Below, in pieces: positions 50,708 to 59,691 of a stretch of DNA of 64,000 nucleotides. A program made the translations under genes and the position numbers. Each line of letters starts with the position of its first letter. Position 1 is the stretch's first letter. The notes below the pieces were generated by a model. That model was not told the DNA's origin and searched no databases. It was given only the letters and a program-made list of their open reading frames with translations. The stretch comes from Brumimicrobium sp964585545. Its GTDB lineage: Bacteria > Bacteroidota > Bacteroidia > Flavobacteriales_D > Crocinitomicaceae. The stretch is taken from positions 117,551 to 181,550 of the forward strand of contig CAZPDT010000005.1 of NCBI GenBank assembly GCA_964585545.1, in the 5' to 3' direction.

Positions 50708-52434
50708 TGAAAAAAATAATATTCATATCGTTTATATTGTTTTCCTTTTGGGGACATGCCCAGTTTGAGAATGGAGAAGACGGGTCTGTTGCTGCTATAG
50801 ATGAATCCCATCTTTCTTCAACAGATTATCCCTATATCGATAAATTTCATGAAGCCATTCGAGAAAAAATCAATGGAAATTATGAAGAAGCCAAGAATTT
50901 ATTTGAGGCTTGTTTGGAGATAAGACAAGACGATGATGCTGTTTATTTTGCATTAGCAGAGATAGAAAAGCAACAAAAGATGTATTCTAAAGCGTTAGAG
51001 TATTACACAAAGGCCTTTAACTTGGATCCAGATAATTTTATTTATTTGCAGGAATTGGCGTACATGACGTATAAAAAAGGTGATTTTGAGGAGGCAGGCC
51101 CTCTGTTTGAAAAAATGTGCCAACGCAAACCCAGAAATCCTGATTACCGTTATGGTTTTATTAAAATTCTCATTTATAATAAGGAATATAAAAGTGCAAT
51201 TGAACAAATCAATCACCTTCAAGACCAAGTTGGGATAATTCCTGAATTAATGGGAATGAAAGCTGACCTATATTTGGAGTTAAAATCACCCGAGGAGGCT
51301 GAAGAAACAATTTTGGCTTTAAAAAATGAATATCCCGATAACTTGGAAGTGCTCAGAAAAGTAATTGGATTTTATGAAGAACAAGGTGAAAACAGTAAAG
51401 CCTTGCGTCTGCTTGAAGAGTTAGTAAAGAAAGACCCAGAAAATGGGCATGCCTACTTTATTTTAGCCAATAATTATTTGGAACAGGAAGAAGTTGATAA
51501 TTTTTTAAAAATTGCTCCTAAAATTTTCAATTTTAAAAAAGTAAGTGTTGAGAACAAGCTATTGGTATACAGTCAGCTAAAGAAGTATTTAGACCCCAGA
51601 GATTCTTTAATTATTGCGGGTGCGAAGAAAATAGCAGAGGATTATCCTGAGAATGCCAAAGCTTTGGTTAATTATGCAAATGAATTAATTACACAAAAGA
51701 AAACCAAACAAGCATTGTCTATTTTTAGAGAGATTGTGCAATCAAATCCTGATGACTTTAATACGTGGGCTGAAGTTCTAGCTTTTGAAAACAGACATTG
51801 GGATTACGAAGCTTTGTACGAAGATGGGAAAAAAGCCATCAATTATTTTCCGTCAATGCCTTACGCTTATTTTTCTGCAGCCAAAGGCGCATTATATACA
51901 CAACGACCAGAGGAAGCAACTCAGTTTTTAGATGCTGGAAAAATGTACCTTTTGGACAGTAAAATACAAGAAGCAAAGTTTCATTCATTACGTGGTCAAA
52001 TTTATTTTCAACAAAAGCAATATAAAAAAGGAATTATACAATTTGAAAAAGCACTAAGTATCGATGATGTCGCTCCTGTTCGGATCCATTATGCTTGGGC
52101 ACTTGCAAAAGCAGATATTGCACAAGACGTTGCAAAAGAATTGCTTTCAGATATTGGAGAGGAGAACAGAAGTGCCATATACTATATCGTAAAGGCCTTG
52201 ATTTTTAAAAATGAAGACGACCTAAAAAAAGGGATTAAAACTTTAGAAGAAGGAAGCAAAAAGATCTATCACAATGCAGAAATATTTGATTTATTGGGAG
52301 ATTTTTATTTTCAAAAGGAAAACATTCCAGATGCCATAGACGCATGGAAGAAAGCATTGGCTGGGGAATCGAGAAACAAAGTTGTATTAAAAAAAATTAA
52401 AGAAGAACAATATTATGCCCCAAAATATTATTAA
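50707..52434 (+). CDS. Exported tetratricopeptide-repeat protein
   Basis: 575 aa. The signal peptide is MKKIIFISFILFSFWGHAQ. The rest is an alpha-solenoid of TPR units, for example YFALAEIEKQQKMYSKALEY, FNLDPDNFIYLQELAYMTYK, and LRLLEELVKKDPENGHAYFI. It should act as a periplasmic scaffold for protein assembly. The neighbours are a lipoprotein and a degenerate murein-hydrolase-type protein, and the same gene order (dut, nucleotidyltransferase, TPR, DUF4292, M23) is, as I recall, common in Flavobacteriia. The next gene starts 20 bp inside its 3' end. Confidence 0.88.
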   Translation: MKKIIFISFILFSFWGHAQFENGEDGSVAAIDESHLSSTDYPYIDKFHEAIREKINGNYEEAKNLFEACLEIRQDDDAVYFALAEIEKQQKMYSKALEYYTKAFNLDPDNFIYLQELAYMTYKKGDFEEAGPLFEKMCQRKPRNPDYRYGFIKILIYNKEYKSAIEQINHLQDQVGIIPELMGMKADLYLELKSPEEAEETILALKNEYPDNLEVLRKVIGFYEEQGENSKALRLLEELVKKDPENGHAYFILANNYLEQEEVDNFLKIAPKIFNFKKVSVENKLLVYSQLKKYLDPRDSLIIAGAKKIAEDYPENAKALVNYANELITQKKTKQALSIFREIVQSNPDDFNTWAEVLAFENRHWDYEALYEDGKKAINYFPSMPYAYFSAAKGALYTQRPEEATQFLDAGKMYLLDSKIQEAKFHSLRGQIYFQQKQYKKGIIQFEKALSIDDVAPVRIHYAWALAKADIAQDVAKELLSDIGEENRSAIYYIVKALIFKNEDDLKKGIKTLEEGSKKIYHNAEIFDLLGDFYFQKENIPDAIDAWKKALAGESRNKVVLKKIKEEQYYAPKYY

Positions 52435-53233
52435 GTCTTTTTTTTTATTTTTGGCTTTGCTTACTGTAAATGCTTGTGGTACGAATAAGAAGGGCATTAC
52501 CGAAAAAAATACCGTTTTGCCAAAGGTAAAAGATGCTGTTTTTATTCAACGATTGGACAGTATGTCCAGGCAGCGACCAGATTTTTTCTATGCGAAATTC
52601 AATTCTAAATACAAAGACAACAACAATAATGTCTCATTTAAGACTTCTATCCGCAGTCGTATAGACAGCGCAACACAAGTGATGATAACCTATGCAAGAC
52701 TTCCTATCTACAATGCTTTAATTACTCCCGATACAGTAACACTCCTGGACAAGCGCAACCATTGTTATATTAAGGAAGGGGTGAATTACTTTAAAAATGC
52801 GTTTGGCGTCGACTTTAATTATAAAAATATTGAAGAATTGATTTTAGGACTGCCAATTGCTTGGGATAAGAATACAAAATACCATCAAGTGAGCGACCCT
52901 TTTAATTATATCATAACACCTTCCAAAAAAGAACATGTGCGAACGCTTGGATCAAAACAAAAAAATTTATCCATACGGTATTACTTTAAGAAGGATAAAA
53001 AAACACTTGAAAAGACAATTATTGAAAGTCCGAAAGATTCTTCCTCTATTACCATTCATTATATCGATTATCAGATGATTGATAATTTTAACATCCCAAG
53101 TGAGGAAAAAATTCATATAGCAACACCAAATAATGATATTTATGTTGATTTAAAGTATATAAAAACAAACATAAACGATCCAAGAATATTATATTTATCA
53201 ATTCCCAATAAATATGAGAAGTGTGAAAAATAG
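52415..53233 (+). CDS. DUF4292 family lipoprotein
   Basis: 272 aa. The signal peptide ends in a lipobox, LLTVNAC, so it is a lipoprotein. The mature part matches the DUF4292 pattern: long beta strands such as FYAKFNSKYKDNNNNVSFKT and RSRIDSATQVMITYARLP, then LILGLPIAWD and SITIHYIDYQMIDNFNIPSE. This is a single twisted beta-sheet of the type seen in LolA/LolB-like folds; that comparison is inference from strand pattern only. It overlaps the preceding TPR gene by 20 bp and the following M23 gene by 20 bp, so the three are tightly coupled. Confidence 0.87.
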   Translation: MPQNIIKSFFLFLALLTVNACGTNKKGITEKNTVLPKVKDAVFIQRLDSMSRQRPDFFYAKFNSKYKDNNNNVSFKTSIRSRIDSATQVMITYARLPIYNALITPDTVTLLDKRNHCYIKEGVNYFKNAFGVDFNYKNIEELILGLPIAWDKNTKYHQVSDPFNYIITPSKKEHVRTLGSKQKNLSIRYYFKKDKKTLEKTIIESPKDSSSITIHYIDYQMIDNFNIPSEEKIHIATPNNDIYVDLKYIKTNINDPRILYLSIPNKYEKCEK

Positions 53234-54518
53234 ATTTGTTTTGTTTTTATTTATGGTGTCTATCACTATGTGCAATGCGATTTATGCGCAGACAGGATCG
53301 CAACGCTTAAAGAATGAACAAAAGAAACTTGAGCAACAAATCGCAACAACAAAAGGATTGCTCGAGAAATCTAAGAAAAACACCAGTTTGTCACTTGAAG
53401 AGTTAAATTTAATTGACCAACAGGTTGAAAATCGGGAACAACTTTTACAAAATATTGACAATCAAATTCGCTCTTCTGAGTTGGAGATTGAACAAAAAGA
53501 GAGCCGTATTCAAGAATTAAATGCTGAGATAGAGAAATTGAAAAAACAGTATTCAAAGCTTTTAATCTATGCTTATAAAAAGAGGAGTAAATATGGCAAA
53601 TTGATGTTTATTTTTAGTGCCAAGACTGTAGAGGAAGCCTTAAAAAGGAAGATATATCTAGAGAAATTGGCGGATATTCAAAAAAAACAAATGCGGGTGA
53701 TTCATCAAAACCAAGAGCTATTGAAACAAGAAATTCAAGCCTTAGATGTTGAAAAGAAAAGGCAATTACAACTCGCTTCTCAAAAGAAAGCTGAGCGGGC
53801 TGAATTGATGAAAACCAAGAAAACTAAGGAAGAGATATATATTCGCTTTAAAGAACAACAAGATCAATTGCTAGAGGAATTAAAAGAGCAACAAAAGAAA
53901 AAACAACGCATTGAAGACGCCATTGCTGAGGCTATTCAAAAGGAAATTGCAGCAGAGCGGGAACGCAAGAGGAAGGCAGCAGAAAAACGAAGAAAAGAAG
54001 AAGCCGCACGACGTGCCGCAGCAGCCAAGACAGGACCCCCAGAGCCAGAAAAAGAGAAAACGTTCGATTTAACACCAGAGAACACTTTAAACAGTCAGTA
54101 TTTTACAGCCAATAAAGGCAAACTTCCTTGGCCTGTTAAAAGTGGAACAATCACACTTGATTACGGAAAACATCGACATAAAAACCTGCCCAATGTTTAT
54201 ACTCAAAACAATGGAATTGATATCAGCACAACATTGAATGCGAATGTATTGGCTGTATTTAAAGGAGAAGTAACGAGTGTAATCAATATACCTGGAGCTG
54301 GCAGAGCAGTTATCATTAAGCATGGTGATTTTAGAACGGTATATGCCAATCTTCAGGATGTTTATGTGACCAAAGGAAGCAATGTTGATATAAGAACACC
54401 GATTGGTTCGCTTCTTCCCAACAAATCAGGTGATATTTCTGTGGTACATTTTGAAGTACACAAAATTACAGACAACTCAACAAAAACGTTAAACCCTAAT
54501 CTTTGGATTGCAAAATAG
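53214..54518 (+). CDS. EnvC-like coiled-coil protein with degenerate M23 (LytM) domain
   Basis: 434 aa. A signal peptide (to NAIYAQ) is followed by a coiled coil of about 240 residues, a low-complexity Arg/Ala/Glu linker and a C-terminal M23 domain. The domain keeps the fold motifs (NNGIDIS, AVIIKHGDFRTVYANL, VTKGSNVDIRTPIGSL, VVHFEVH). However, the first metal-ligand histidine is replaced (NNGID instead of HxGxD) and the third is YANL instead of YAHL. As in E. coli EnvC, loss of zinc ligands points to an activator of amidases in cell division rather than an enzyme. The EnvC-like layout supports this. Last gene of the run that begins at dut. Confidence 0.88.
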   Translation: MRSVKNRFVLFLFMVSITMCNAIYAQTGSQRLKNEQKKLEQQIATTKGLLEKSKKNTSLSLEELNLIDQQVENREQLLQNIDNQIRSSELEIEQKESRIQELNAEIEKLKKQYSKLLIYAYKKRSKYGKLMFIFSAKTVEEALKRKIYLEKLADIQKKQMRVIHQNQELLKQEIQALDVEKKRQLQLASQKKAERAELMKTKKTKEEIYIRFKEQQDQLLEELKEQQKKKQRIEDAIAEAIQKEIAAERERKRKAAEKRRKEEAARRAAAAKTGPPEPEKEKTFDLTPENTLNSQYFTANKGKLPWPVKSGTITLDYGKHRHKNLPNVYTQNNGIDISTTLNANVLAVFKGEVTSVINIPGAGRAVIIKHGDFRTVYANLQDVYVTKGSNVDIRTPIGSLLPNKSGDISVVHFEVHKITDNSTKTLNPNLWIAK

Positions 54519-54663
54519 AGCGGTAACGCAGATTGTTAATTAGAAGTACTTTAGAAAAGAAAACCTTGTTTTCAGTTGCGATGTAGAATTAATCTAAACT
54601 GCACATACTCAATGTGTGTATACTGTGTATGTGTAATAAAAGATTTATTTTTAGGAATGCGGG

Positions 54664-54819
54664 TTATAGCTCGTCGTCAAAGACCTTTTTGGGACGCATT
54701 TTTTCAATTATTCCTTGCATTACCCAGTAAGGAAGAACAAATCCTAACAGAAAAGTCAATATCCAAAAAGCCATGCCAAGTATTAAAATAAAAAGAACTG
54801 TACCGAAAATGCTTATCAT
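54664..54819 (-). CDS. Small two-helix membrane protein, 51 aa
   Basis: A short minus-strand gene between the EnvC-like gene and fumC. It starts MISIFGTVLFILILGMAFW and ends IIEKMRPKKVFDDEL. One long or two short hydrophobic helices fill residues 3-37; the tail is charged, with a basic-then-acidic cytoplasmic-type end. It looks far more like a real protein than the opposite-strand frame at 54576-54791. No family recognised and no clear promoter. It is divergent from fumC. Confidence 0.6.
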   Translation of the reverse strand: MISIFGTVLFILILGMAFWILTFLLGFVLPYWVMQGIIEKMRPKKVFDDEL

Positions 54820-54898
54820 AATATATTATTTTTGTAATCTTTGTAATCTCATTCTACGGCGTAAAAATAAAGAAATTATTAATTAAAAACAATATATT

Positions 54899-56296
54899 AT
54901 GGAATATAGAATAGAAAAAGATACTTTGGGAGATGTAAAAGTTCCTGCAGACAAGTATTGGGGGGCGCAAACCGAACGTTCTCGAAACAATTTTAAAATT
55001 GGACCAACGGCATCAATGCCAAAAGAAATTATATATGGCTTTGCCTATTTGAAAAAGGCGGCAGCCTATACCAACTGTGAATTGGGCGTTTTAGAGGAAA
55101 AGAAAAGAGATTTAATTGCTCAAGTTTGCGATGAAATGTTGGCAGGCAAACTGGATGATCAATTTCCATTGGTGATATGGCAAACCGGTTCCGGAACACA
55201 ATCCAATATGAACACCAATGAGGTAATTGCCAATAGAGCACATGTAATTGAAGGCAATAAATTGGGAGAGGGAGAGAAAACATTAGCACCAAACGACGAT
55301 GTCAATAAATCACAGTCCTCCAACGATACCTTTCCAACAGGAATGCACATTGCAATATACAAACGTATTATTGAAACAACACTGCCAGGAGTGCAGCAAC
55401 TGCGTGATGCACTACAGGAAAAATCCGAAGCATTTATGGAGGTAGTTAAAAATGGACGAACCCACTTAATGGATGCAACACCTTTAACTTTAGGTCAGGA
55501 ATTTTCGGGATATGTAGCACAACTCAATCACGGCATAAAAGCTTTAGAGAACACATTGCCTCATCTTTCAGAATTGGCTTTGGGGGGAACAGCTGTAGGA
55601 ACAGGACTTAACACACCTGAGGGATATGCGGAACTTGTTGCTCAAAAAATTGCTGAATTTACGGGATTGCCCTTTGTAACAGCAAAAAATAAATTTGAGG
55701 CATTGGCCGCTCACGATGCCCTAGTAGAAACACATGGGGCTTTAAAACAATTGGCGGTAGCTCTAAATAAAATCGCAAACGACATCCGTATGATGGCATC
55801 AGGACCACGTTCGGGAATAGGAGAAATTATTATCCCTGCCAATGAACCGGGTTCTTCTATTATGCCAGGAAAAGTAAATCCTACACAAGCCGAGGCGATA
55901 ACAATGGTTGCAGCACAGGTTATGGGAAACGATGTAGCTGTAACGATTGGTGGAACGCAAGGACAATACGAACTGAACGTTTTTAAACCAATGATGGCTG
56001 CCAATGTATTAGAATCAGCACACCTAATTGGTGAAGCTTGTGTTTCTTTCTCCGAAAAATGTGTTGAAGGAATCACACCGAATTATGAACGCATTGAAGA
56101 ATTGGTCAATAACTCTTTAATGTTGGTCACTGCATTAAACACTAAAATTGGATACTATAAAGCAGCAGATATTGCTGGGAATGCGCACAAAAAAGGAATT
56201 ACATTAAAAGAGTCGGCGCTTGAGTTGGGTTATTTGACAGAAGAACAATACGACCAATGGGTTGTTCCTAAAGATATGACAGGGCTAGATAAATAA
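54899..56296 (+). CDS. fumC: Class II fumarate hydratase
   Basis: It hydrates fumarate to L-malate in the TCA cycle, downstream of succinate dehydrogenase (sdhCAB at 1-3301). It is an oxygen-stable, iron-free homotetramer of the aspartase/fumarase superfamily. The signature GSSIMPGKVNPTQAE carries the catalytic serine loop; other sites are TGSGTQSNMNTNEV, NDDVNKSQSSNDTFPT and GRTHLMDATPLTLGQE. Length 465 aa. No adjacent TCA genes. It appears monocistronic; the ATG follows an AT-rich leader with no consensus -7 box. Confidence 0.97.
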   Translation: MEYRIEKDTLGDVKVPADKYWGAQTERSRNNFKIGPTASMPKEIIYGFAYLKKAAAYTNCELGVLEEKKRDLIAQVCDEMLAGKLDDQFPLVIWQTGSGTQSNMNTNEVIANRAHVIEGNKLGEGEKTLAPNDDVNKSQSSNDTFPTGMHIAIYKRIIETTLPGVQQLRDALQEKSEAFMEVVKNGRTHLMDATPLTLGQEFSGYVAQLNHGIKALENTLPHLSELALGGTAVGTGLNTPEGYAELVAQKIAEFTGLPFVTAKNKFEALAAHDALVETHGALKQLAVALNKIANDIRMMASGPRSGIGEIIIPANEPGSSIMPGKVNPTQAEAITMVAAQVMGNDVAVTIGGTQGQYELNVFKPMMAANVLESAHLIGEACVSFSEKCVEGITPNYERIEELVNNSLMLVTALNTKIGYYKAADIAGNAHKKGITLKESALELGYLTEEQYDQWVVPKDMTGLDK

Positions 56297-56378
56297 TGTT
56301 GTTCTATTTGAGTTCAGAAGTGAATTTTACTTGTATCAACACAGGTCGAATAGAACTGACATTATAAAAGATATTTAT

Positions 56379-56386
56379 TACATTTG
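56379..56386 (+). promoter_or_regulatory. -7 promoter box of fbaA
   Basis: TACATTTG matches TAnnTTTG and lies 25 bp before ATG 56412. No good TTTG upstream. Its position inside the longer open frame supports the shorter gene. Confidence 0.5.
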
Positions 56387-56411
56387 TTATTCAAAAATAA
56401 AGAGGAAGTAT

Positions 56412-57479
56412 ATGTCACATTCGATTAAACCCGGAGTTGCTACGGGAGATGAAGTTCAAGAGATTTTAAAATATGCAAAAAAAAACAATTTTGCATTGCC
56501 TGCAGTAAACGTTGTTGGCTCTAATTCAATTAATGCTTGTCTTGAAACTGCGGCCAAGTTAAACAGTCCAATCATCATCCAGTTTTCAAATGGAGGAGGC
56601 GTTTTTAATGCAGGGAAGTCACTTTCTAATGAAGGTCAAAAAGCTGCAATTGCAGGATGTGTAGCTGGGGCAAGACATGTTCATCTAATGGCAGAACTGT
56701 ATGGTGCAACTGTGATTTTACATACCGACCATTGTGCCAAAAATTTATTGCCATGGATGGATGGATTGTTGGATGCCAATGAAGAAGAATTTAACCGCAC
56801 AGGAAAACCACTTTACAGTTCTCACATGATTGATTTGTCGGCTGAGCCCTTAGAAGAAAATGTGGCAACCTGTAAAAAGTATCTAAAACGAATGAGTAAG
56901 ATAGGGATGACCCTTGAAATCGAACTGGGTATTACCGGTGGAGAGGAAGATGGTGTTGACAATACAGATGTTGATGCGTCCCGATTGTATACTCAGCCCG
57001 ATGAAGTTGCCTATGCTTACAAAGAACTTATGGAAGTAAGCGATCAATTTACAATTGCCGCAGCTTTTGGAAATGTTCATGGGGTTTATCGTCCAGGAAA
57101 TGTAGTTTTGTCACCCAAAATATTAAAAGATTCACAGGAATATATTCAAGAAAAGTTCAACACTGGGAAAAATCCTGTGGACTTTGTCTTCCACGGCGGT
57201 TCTGGCTCATCAAATGAAGAAATAAAGGAGGCAGTTGGGTATGGTGTAATCAAAATGAACCTGGATACTGATATGCAGTATGCTTTTAACGAAGGTGTTC
57301 GGGATTACATGGTTAAATACAAGGAATATTTAAATACACAAGTTGGCAATCCTGATGGAGAAGATTTACCCAACAAAAAATATTATGATCCACGTAAATG
57401 GCTGAGAGAAGGGGAGGTGTCCTTTGTAAAAAGATTGACAAAGTCTTTTGAAGCCTTAAATAATGTAGATACGTTATAA
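56412..57479 (+). CDS. fbaA: Class II fructose-bisphosphate aldolase
   Basis: It cleaves fructose 1,6-bisphosphate in glycolysis and runs the reverse in gluconeogenesis. A zinc-dependent TIM barrel. Zinc ligands lie in ILHTDHCAKN (first), then in the loop with ELGITGGEEDGVDN, AFGNVHGVY and VFHGGSGSS. The long-form (FbaA-type) length of 355 aa is reached only from ATG 56412; the frame extends 27 codons upstream but that part is unlike the family and contains the promoter box. accD follows after 39 bp. Confidence 0.95.
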   Translation: MSHSIKPGVATGDEVQEILKYAKKNNFALPAVNVVGSNSINACLETAAKLNSPIIIQFSNGGGVFNAGKSLSNEGQKAAIAGCVAGARHVHLMAELYGATVILHTDHCAKNLLPWMDGLLDANEEEFNRTGKPLYSSHMIDLSAEPLEENVATCKKYLKRMSKIGMTLEIELGITGGEEDGVDNTDVDASRLYTQPDEVAYAYKELMEVSDQFTIAAAFGNVHGVYRPGNVVLSPKILKDSQEYIQEKFNTGKNPVDFVFHGGSGSSNEEIKEAVGYGVIKMNLDTDMQYAFNEGVRDYMVKYKEYLNTQVGNPDGEDLPNKKYYDPRKWLREGEVSFVKRLTKSFEALNNVDTL

Positions 57480-57518
57480 AACGTATAAATTAATTCGTAA
57501 CATTGTAAAATAAAACTG

Positions 57519-58370
57519 ATGGAGATGGCTTGGTTTAGGAGAAATAAAGAAGGAATTCAAACTTCTACAAAAGACAAAAAGGAAACCCCAGAGGGACTGT
57601 GGTATAAATGTCCAAAGTGTCAAACCGTTATTACGATGGATGATCATCGTGTTAATGCATTCGTTTGTGAGCGCTGTAGTTTCCACGAGCGTATTTCCTC
57701 TGAGGATTATTTTCATATCTTATTTGACGATGGTAAATTTAGAGAAATAGACAAGAAATTGATGTCTGCCGATCCACTTGAATTTGAGGACAAGAAAAAG
57801 TATGTTGATCGCGTAAAGGAAACCCAAAAGAAAACAGGACTTGTTGATGCCATCCGAACAGCGTATGGAAAAATTGACGAACAAGATTTTGTAATTTCGG
57901 CAATGGACTTTGGTTTTGTAGGAGGTTCTTTAGGTTCTGTAATGGGCGAAAAAATTGCGCGTGCCATTGACAAAGCCATAAAGTTAAAAGCACCTTTTAT
58001 GATTATCTCTAAATCTGGTGGAGCAAGAATGATGGAAGCAGGTCTTTCGTTGATGCAAATGGCCAAAGTGAGTGCCAAGCTCAACCAACTTTCAAATGCT
58101 GGACTGCCCTACATTTCTCTTTTAACAGACCCAACAACCGGAGGTGTAACGGCTTCTTTTGCAATGTTAGGAGACATAAATATTGCAGAGCCAGAAGCAC
58201 TTATTGCTTTTGCAGGACCACGTGTGGTAAAAGAAACGATTGGAAGGGAATTGCCTCAAGGATTTCAACGTTCCGAGTTCCTATTGGAGCACGGATTCCT
58301 CGATTATATTGTCGATCGACACAATTTAAAGAAAGAAGTTTCTCAATCGATTCGGTTATTTATGAATTGA
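57519..58370 (+). CDS. accD: Acetyl-CoA carboxylase carboxyltransferase subunit beta
   Basis: It transfers the carboxyl group from carboxybiotin to acetyl-CoA, with AccA, to make malonyl-CoA for fatty-acid synthesis. The N-terminal four-cysteine zinc ribbon is visible (YKCPKCQTVI ... FVCERCSFH). The crotonase-like core has SGGARMMEAGLSLMQMAK and LTDPTTGGVTASFAMLGDI, the acyl-CoA binding site, and AFAGPRVVKETIGRELPQGFQ. Length 283 aa, or 281 if started at the second Met (MAWFRRNKEG, 57525), which resembles most homologues. A DUF6150-like gene starts 3 bp downstream. Confidence 0.97.
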   Translation: MEMAWFRRNKEGIQTSTKDKKETPEGLWYKCPKCQTVITMDDHRVNAFVCERCSFHERISSEDYFHILFDDGKFREIDKKLMSADPLEFEDKKKYVDRVKETQKKTGLVDAIRTAYGKIDEQDFVISAMDFGFVGGSLGSVMGEKIARAIDKAIKLKAPFMIISKSGGARMMEAGLSLMQMAKVSAKLNQLSNAGLPYISLLTDPTTGGVTASFAMLGDINIAEPEALIAFAGPRVVKETIGRELPQGFQRSEFLLEHGFLDYIVDRHNLKKEVSQSIRLFMN

Positions 58371-58373
58371 TTA

Positions 58374-58544
58374 ATGAAAAAAGTATTTGCTGTAACAATA
58401 ATGTTGCTTGCCTACGGTGTTTCACAGGCACAAAGGGTATTCTCTGTTGATTACGAAAATCAGGCAGATGTAAAAGTATATTTTGTGAAATATGAAAATC
58501 AAGCCGGGTGGGAAAACACTTCAAAGCAAGCTTTAATGGAATAG
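58374..58544 (+). CDS. DUF6150 (7(1) septoil knot)-like small secreted protein
   Basis: 56 residues. Signal-peptide-like start (MKKVFAVTIMLLAYGVSQAQ), then VFSVDYENQADVKVYFVKYENQAGWEN. The two-fold pattern (D/K)YENQA(D/G) matches the small beta-rich domain known as DUF6150 in Bacteroidota. It begins 3 bp after the accD stop on the same strand, so it may ride on the same transcript without being functionally linked. Function unknown. Confidence 0.72.
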   Translation: MKKVFAVTIMLLAYGVSQAQRVFSVDYENQADVKVYFVKYENQAGWENTSKQALME

Positions 58545-58573
58545 ATTCACCCTGTTTTTTTTCTATCAACAGC

Positions 58574-59476
58574 CTACTTCGTATAATCCTTAAAAACCTC
58601 TTCGAGCGACTTTTCTTCTTTGCGAAGTGTAAGCGTTAACAGGTTCTCCTTTTTGGCATAATTGGCGATAATTTTACGCAAATCTCCTTCTGAATTTGAA
58701 TTGACAAGGAAAGAGGTTTCTGTTATTTTTTCAACGCGAGATACACCTTGAATTTTCGCCAATCGGTTTCTGGACACAGGAATGTCAAATTCTATAAACA
58801 CCACTTGACTCTCTTTGTCTACCTGGAGTTCATCCGCCTTCGCATTAGCAACGATTCGCCCATTCTTGATAATAACAACACGATCACAAACTGCTTCTAC
58901 CTCCTGCATAATATGTGTGGAAAGCATTACTGTTTTTTCCTTTCCAATTTTCGTAATCAAAGCTCTAATTTCGGACAATTGATTGGGATCTAATCCAGAA
59001 GTTGGCTCGTCTAAGATAAGTACTTCAGGATCGTGAATAATAGCCTGAGCTAAGCCTACACGCTGTCTGTACCCTTTGGATAATGCACCTGTAATCTTGT
59101 GCTGTTCTTTCTCTAATCCAACCAATTCAATTACTTCTCCGATGCGTTCCGTTAGGTTTTGAACTTTATAAATTTTTCCAACAAACCGAAGGTACTCTTT
59201 GACATACATGTCTAAATATATGGGGTTGTTTTCAGGCAGATACCCAATTTTTTTTCTAACTTCTAATGAGTTTTTTTTAATGTTGATTCCACAGACTTCT
59301 ACATCACCTTCGGTTGCGGGAATAAAACCCGTAATGATCTTCATAGTTGTAGATTTTCCAGCACCATTCGGCCCTAGAAAACCAAGAATTTCTCCTTCCT
59401 TCGCTTCAAAGGAAATGTTATCTACAGCGGCTTGGTCGCCATAATATTTTGTTAAATGCTTAACTGAAATTGACAT
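58574..59476 (-). CDS. gldA: ABC transporter ATP-binding protein GldA
   Basis: ATPase of the GldAFG ABC transporter, historically linked to gliding motility in Flavobacterium. Started at MSISVKHLTK (59476; the frame opens 18 bp earlier), Walker A is GPNGAGKST at residues 35-43. The signature is LSKGYRQRVGLAQ near 132-144, and Walker B is VLILDEPTSGLDP near 152-164. The ABC-2-type C-terminal extension (AKIQGVSRVEKI, LRKEEKSLEEVFKDYTK) is typical of GldA. gldF and gldG are not adjacent, as in other Flavobacteriales where gldA stands alone. With the SprB-like adhesins it suggests, but does not prove, surface motility. Confidence 0.88.
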   Translation of the reverse strand: MSISVKHLTKYYGDQAAVDNISFEAKEGEILGFLGPNGAGKSTTMKIITGFIPATEGDVEVCGINIKKNSLEVRKKIGYLPENNPIYLDMYVKEYLRFVGKIYKVQNLTERIGEVIELVGLEKEQHKITGALSKGYRQRVGLAQAIIHDPEVLILDEPTSGLDPNQLSEIRALITKIGKEKTVMLSTHIMQEVEAVCDRVVIIKNGRIVANAKADELQVDKESQVVFIEFDIPVSRNRLAKIQGVSRVEKITETSFLVNSNSEGDLRKIIANYAKKENLLTLTLRKEEKSLEEVFKDYTK

Positions 59477-59691
59477 AAAAAACAAATCTCCCACGAAAAT
59501 AAAAGTTTGCTTGATATATAGAGGGTTAAATTTGTTAAAAGATATTAACCTGAACTATTAACTGCGTTGATCTCGCAAGCTCGGTTCATCGATTTTCGTT
59601 ATGAAAAGCTAAAATGGCAATAGGTTTGGGGAGCACAGGCGTTTTTATGGTTCGGAATTTGTAATCCATAATTGACCAATTCCAAATTGAT
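59477..59691. other. Intergenic region with repeat
   Basis: 215 bp between gldA (minus) and the Mla-type ATPase gene (minus), holding repeat family 1 copy B at 59555-59591. No gene or terminator seen. Confidence 0.5.
59555..59591 (-). repeat. Dispersed repeat family 1, copy B (core)
   Basis: On the minus strand GATGAACCGAGCTTGCGAGA-TCAACGCAGTTAATAG, differing by one core base from copy A at 14267. The hairpin has a single mismatch compared with copy A. Confidence 0.75.

Noticed and set aside
54576..54791. Plus-strand 71-codon frame between the EnvC-like gene and fumC
   Set aside because: The opposite strand encodes a far more protein-like 51-aa membrane peptide over the same bases.
56331..56411. 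27-codon upstream extension of fbaA
   Set aside because: It contains a -7 promoter box and unlike-family residues; ATG 56412 gives the normal length.
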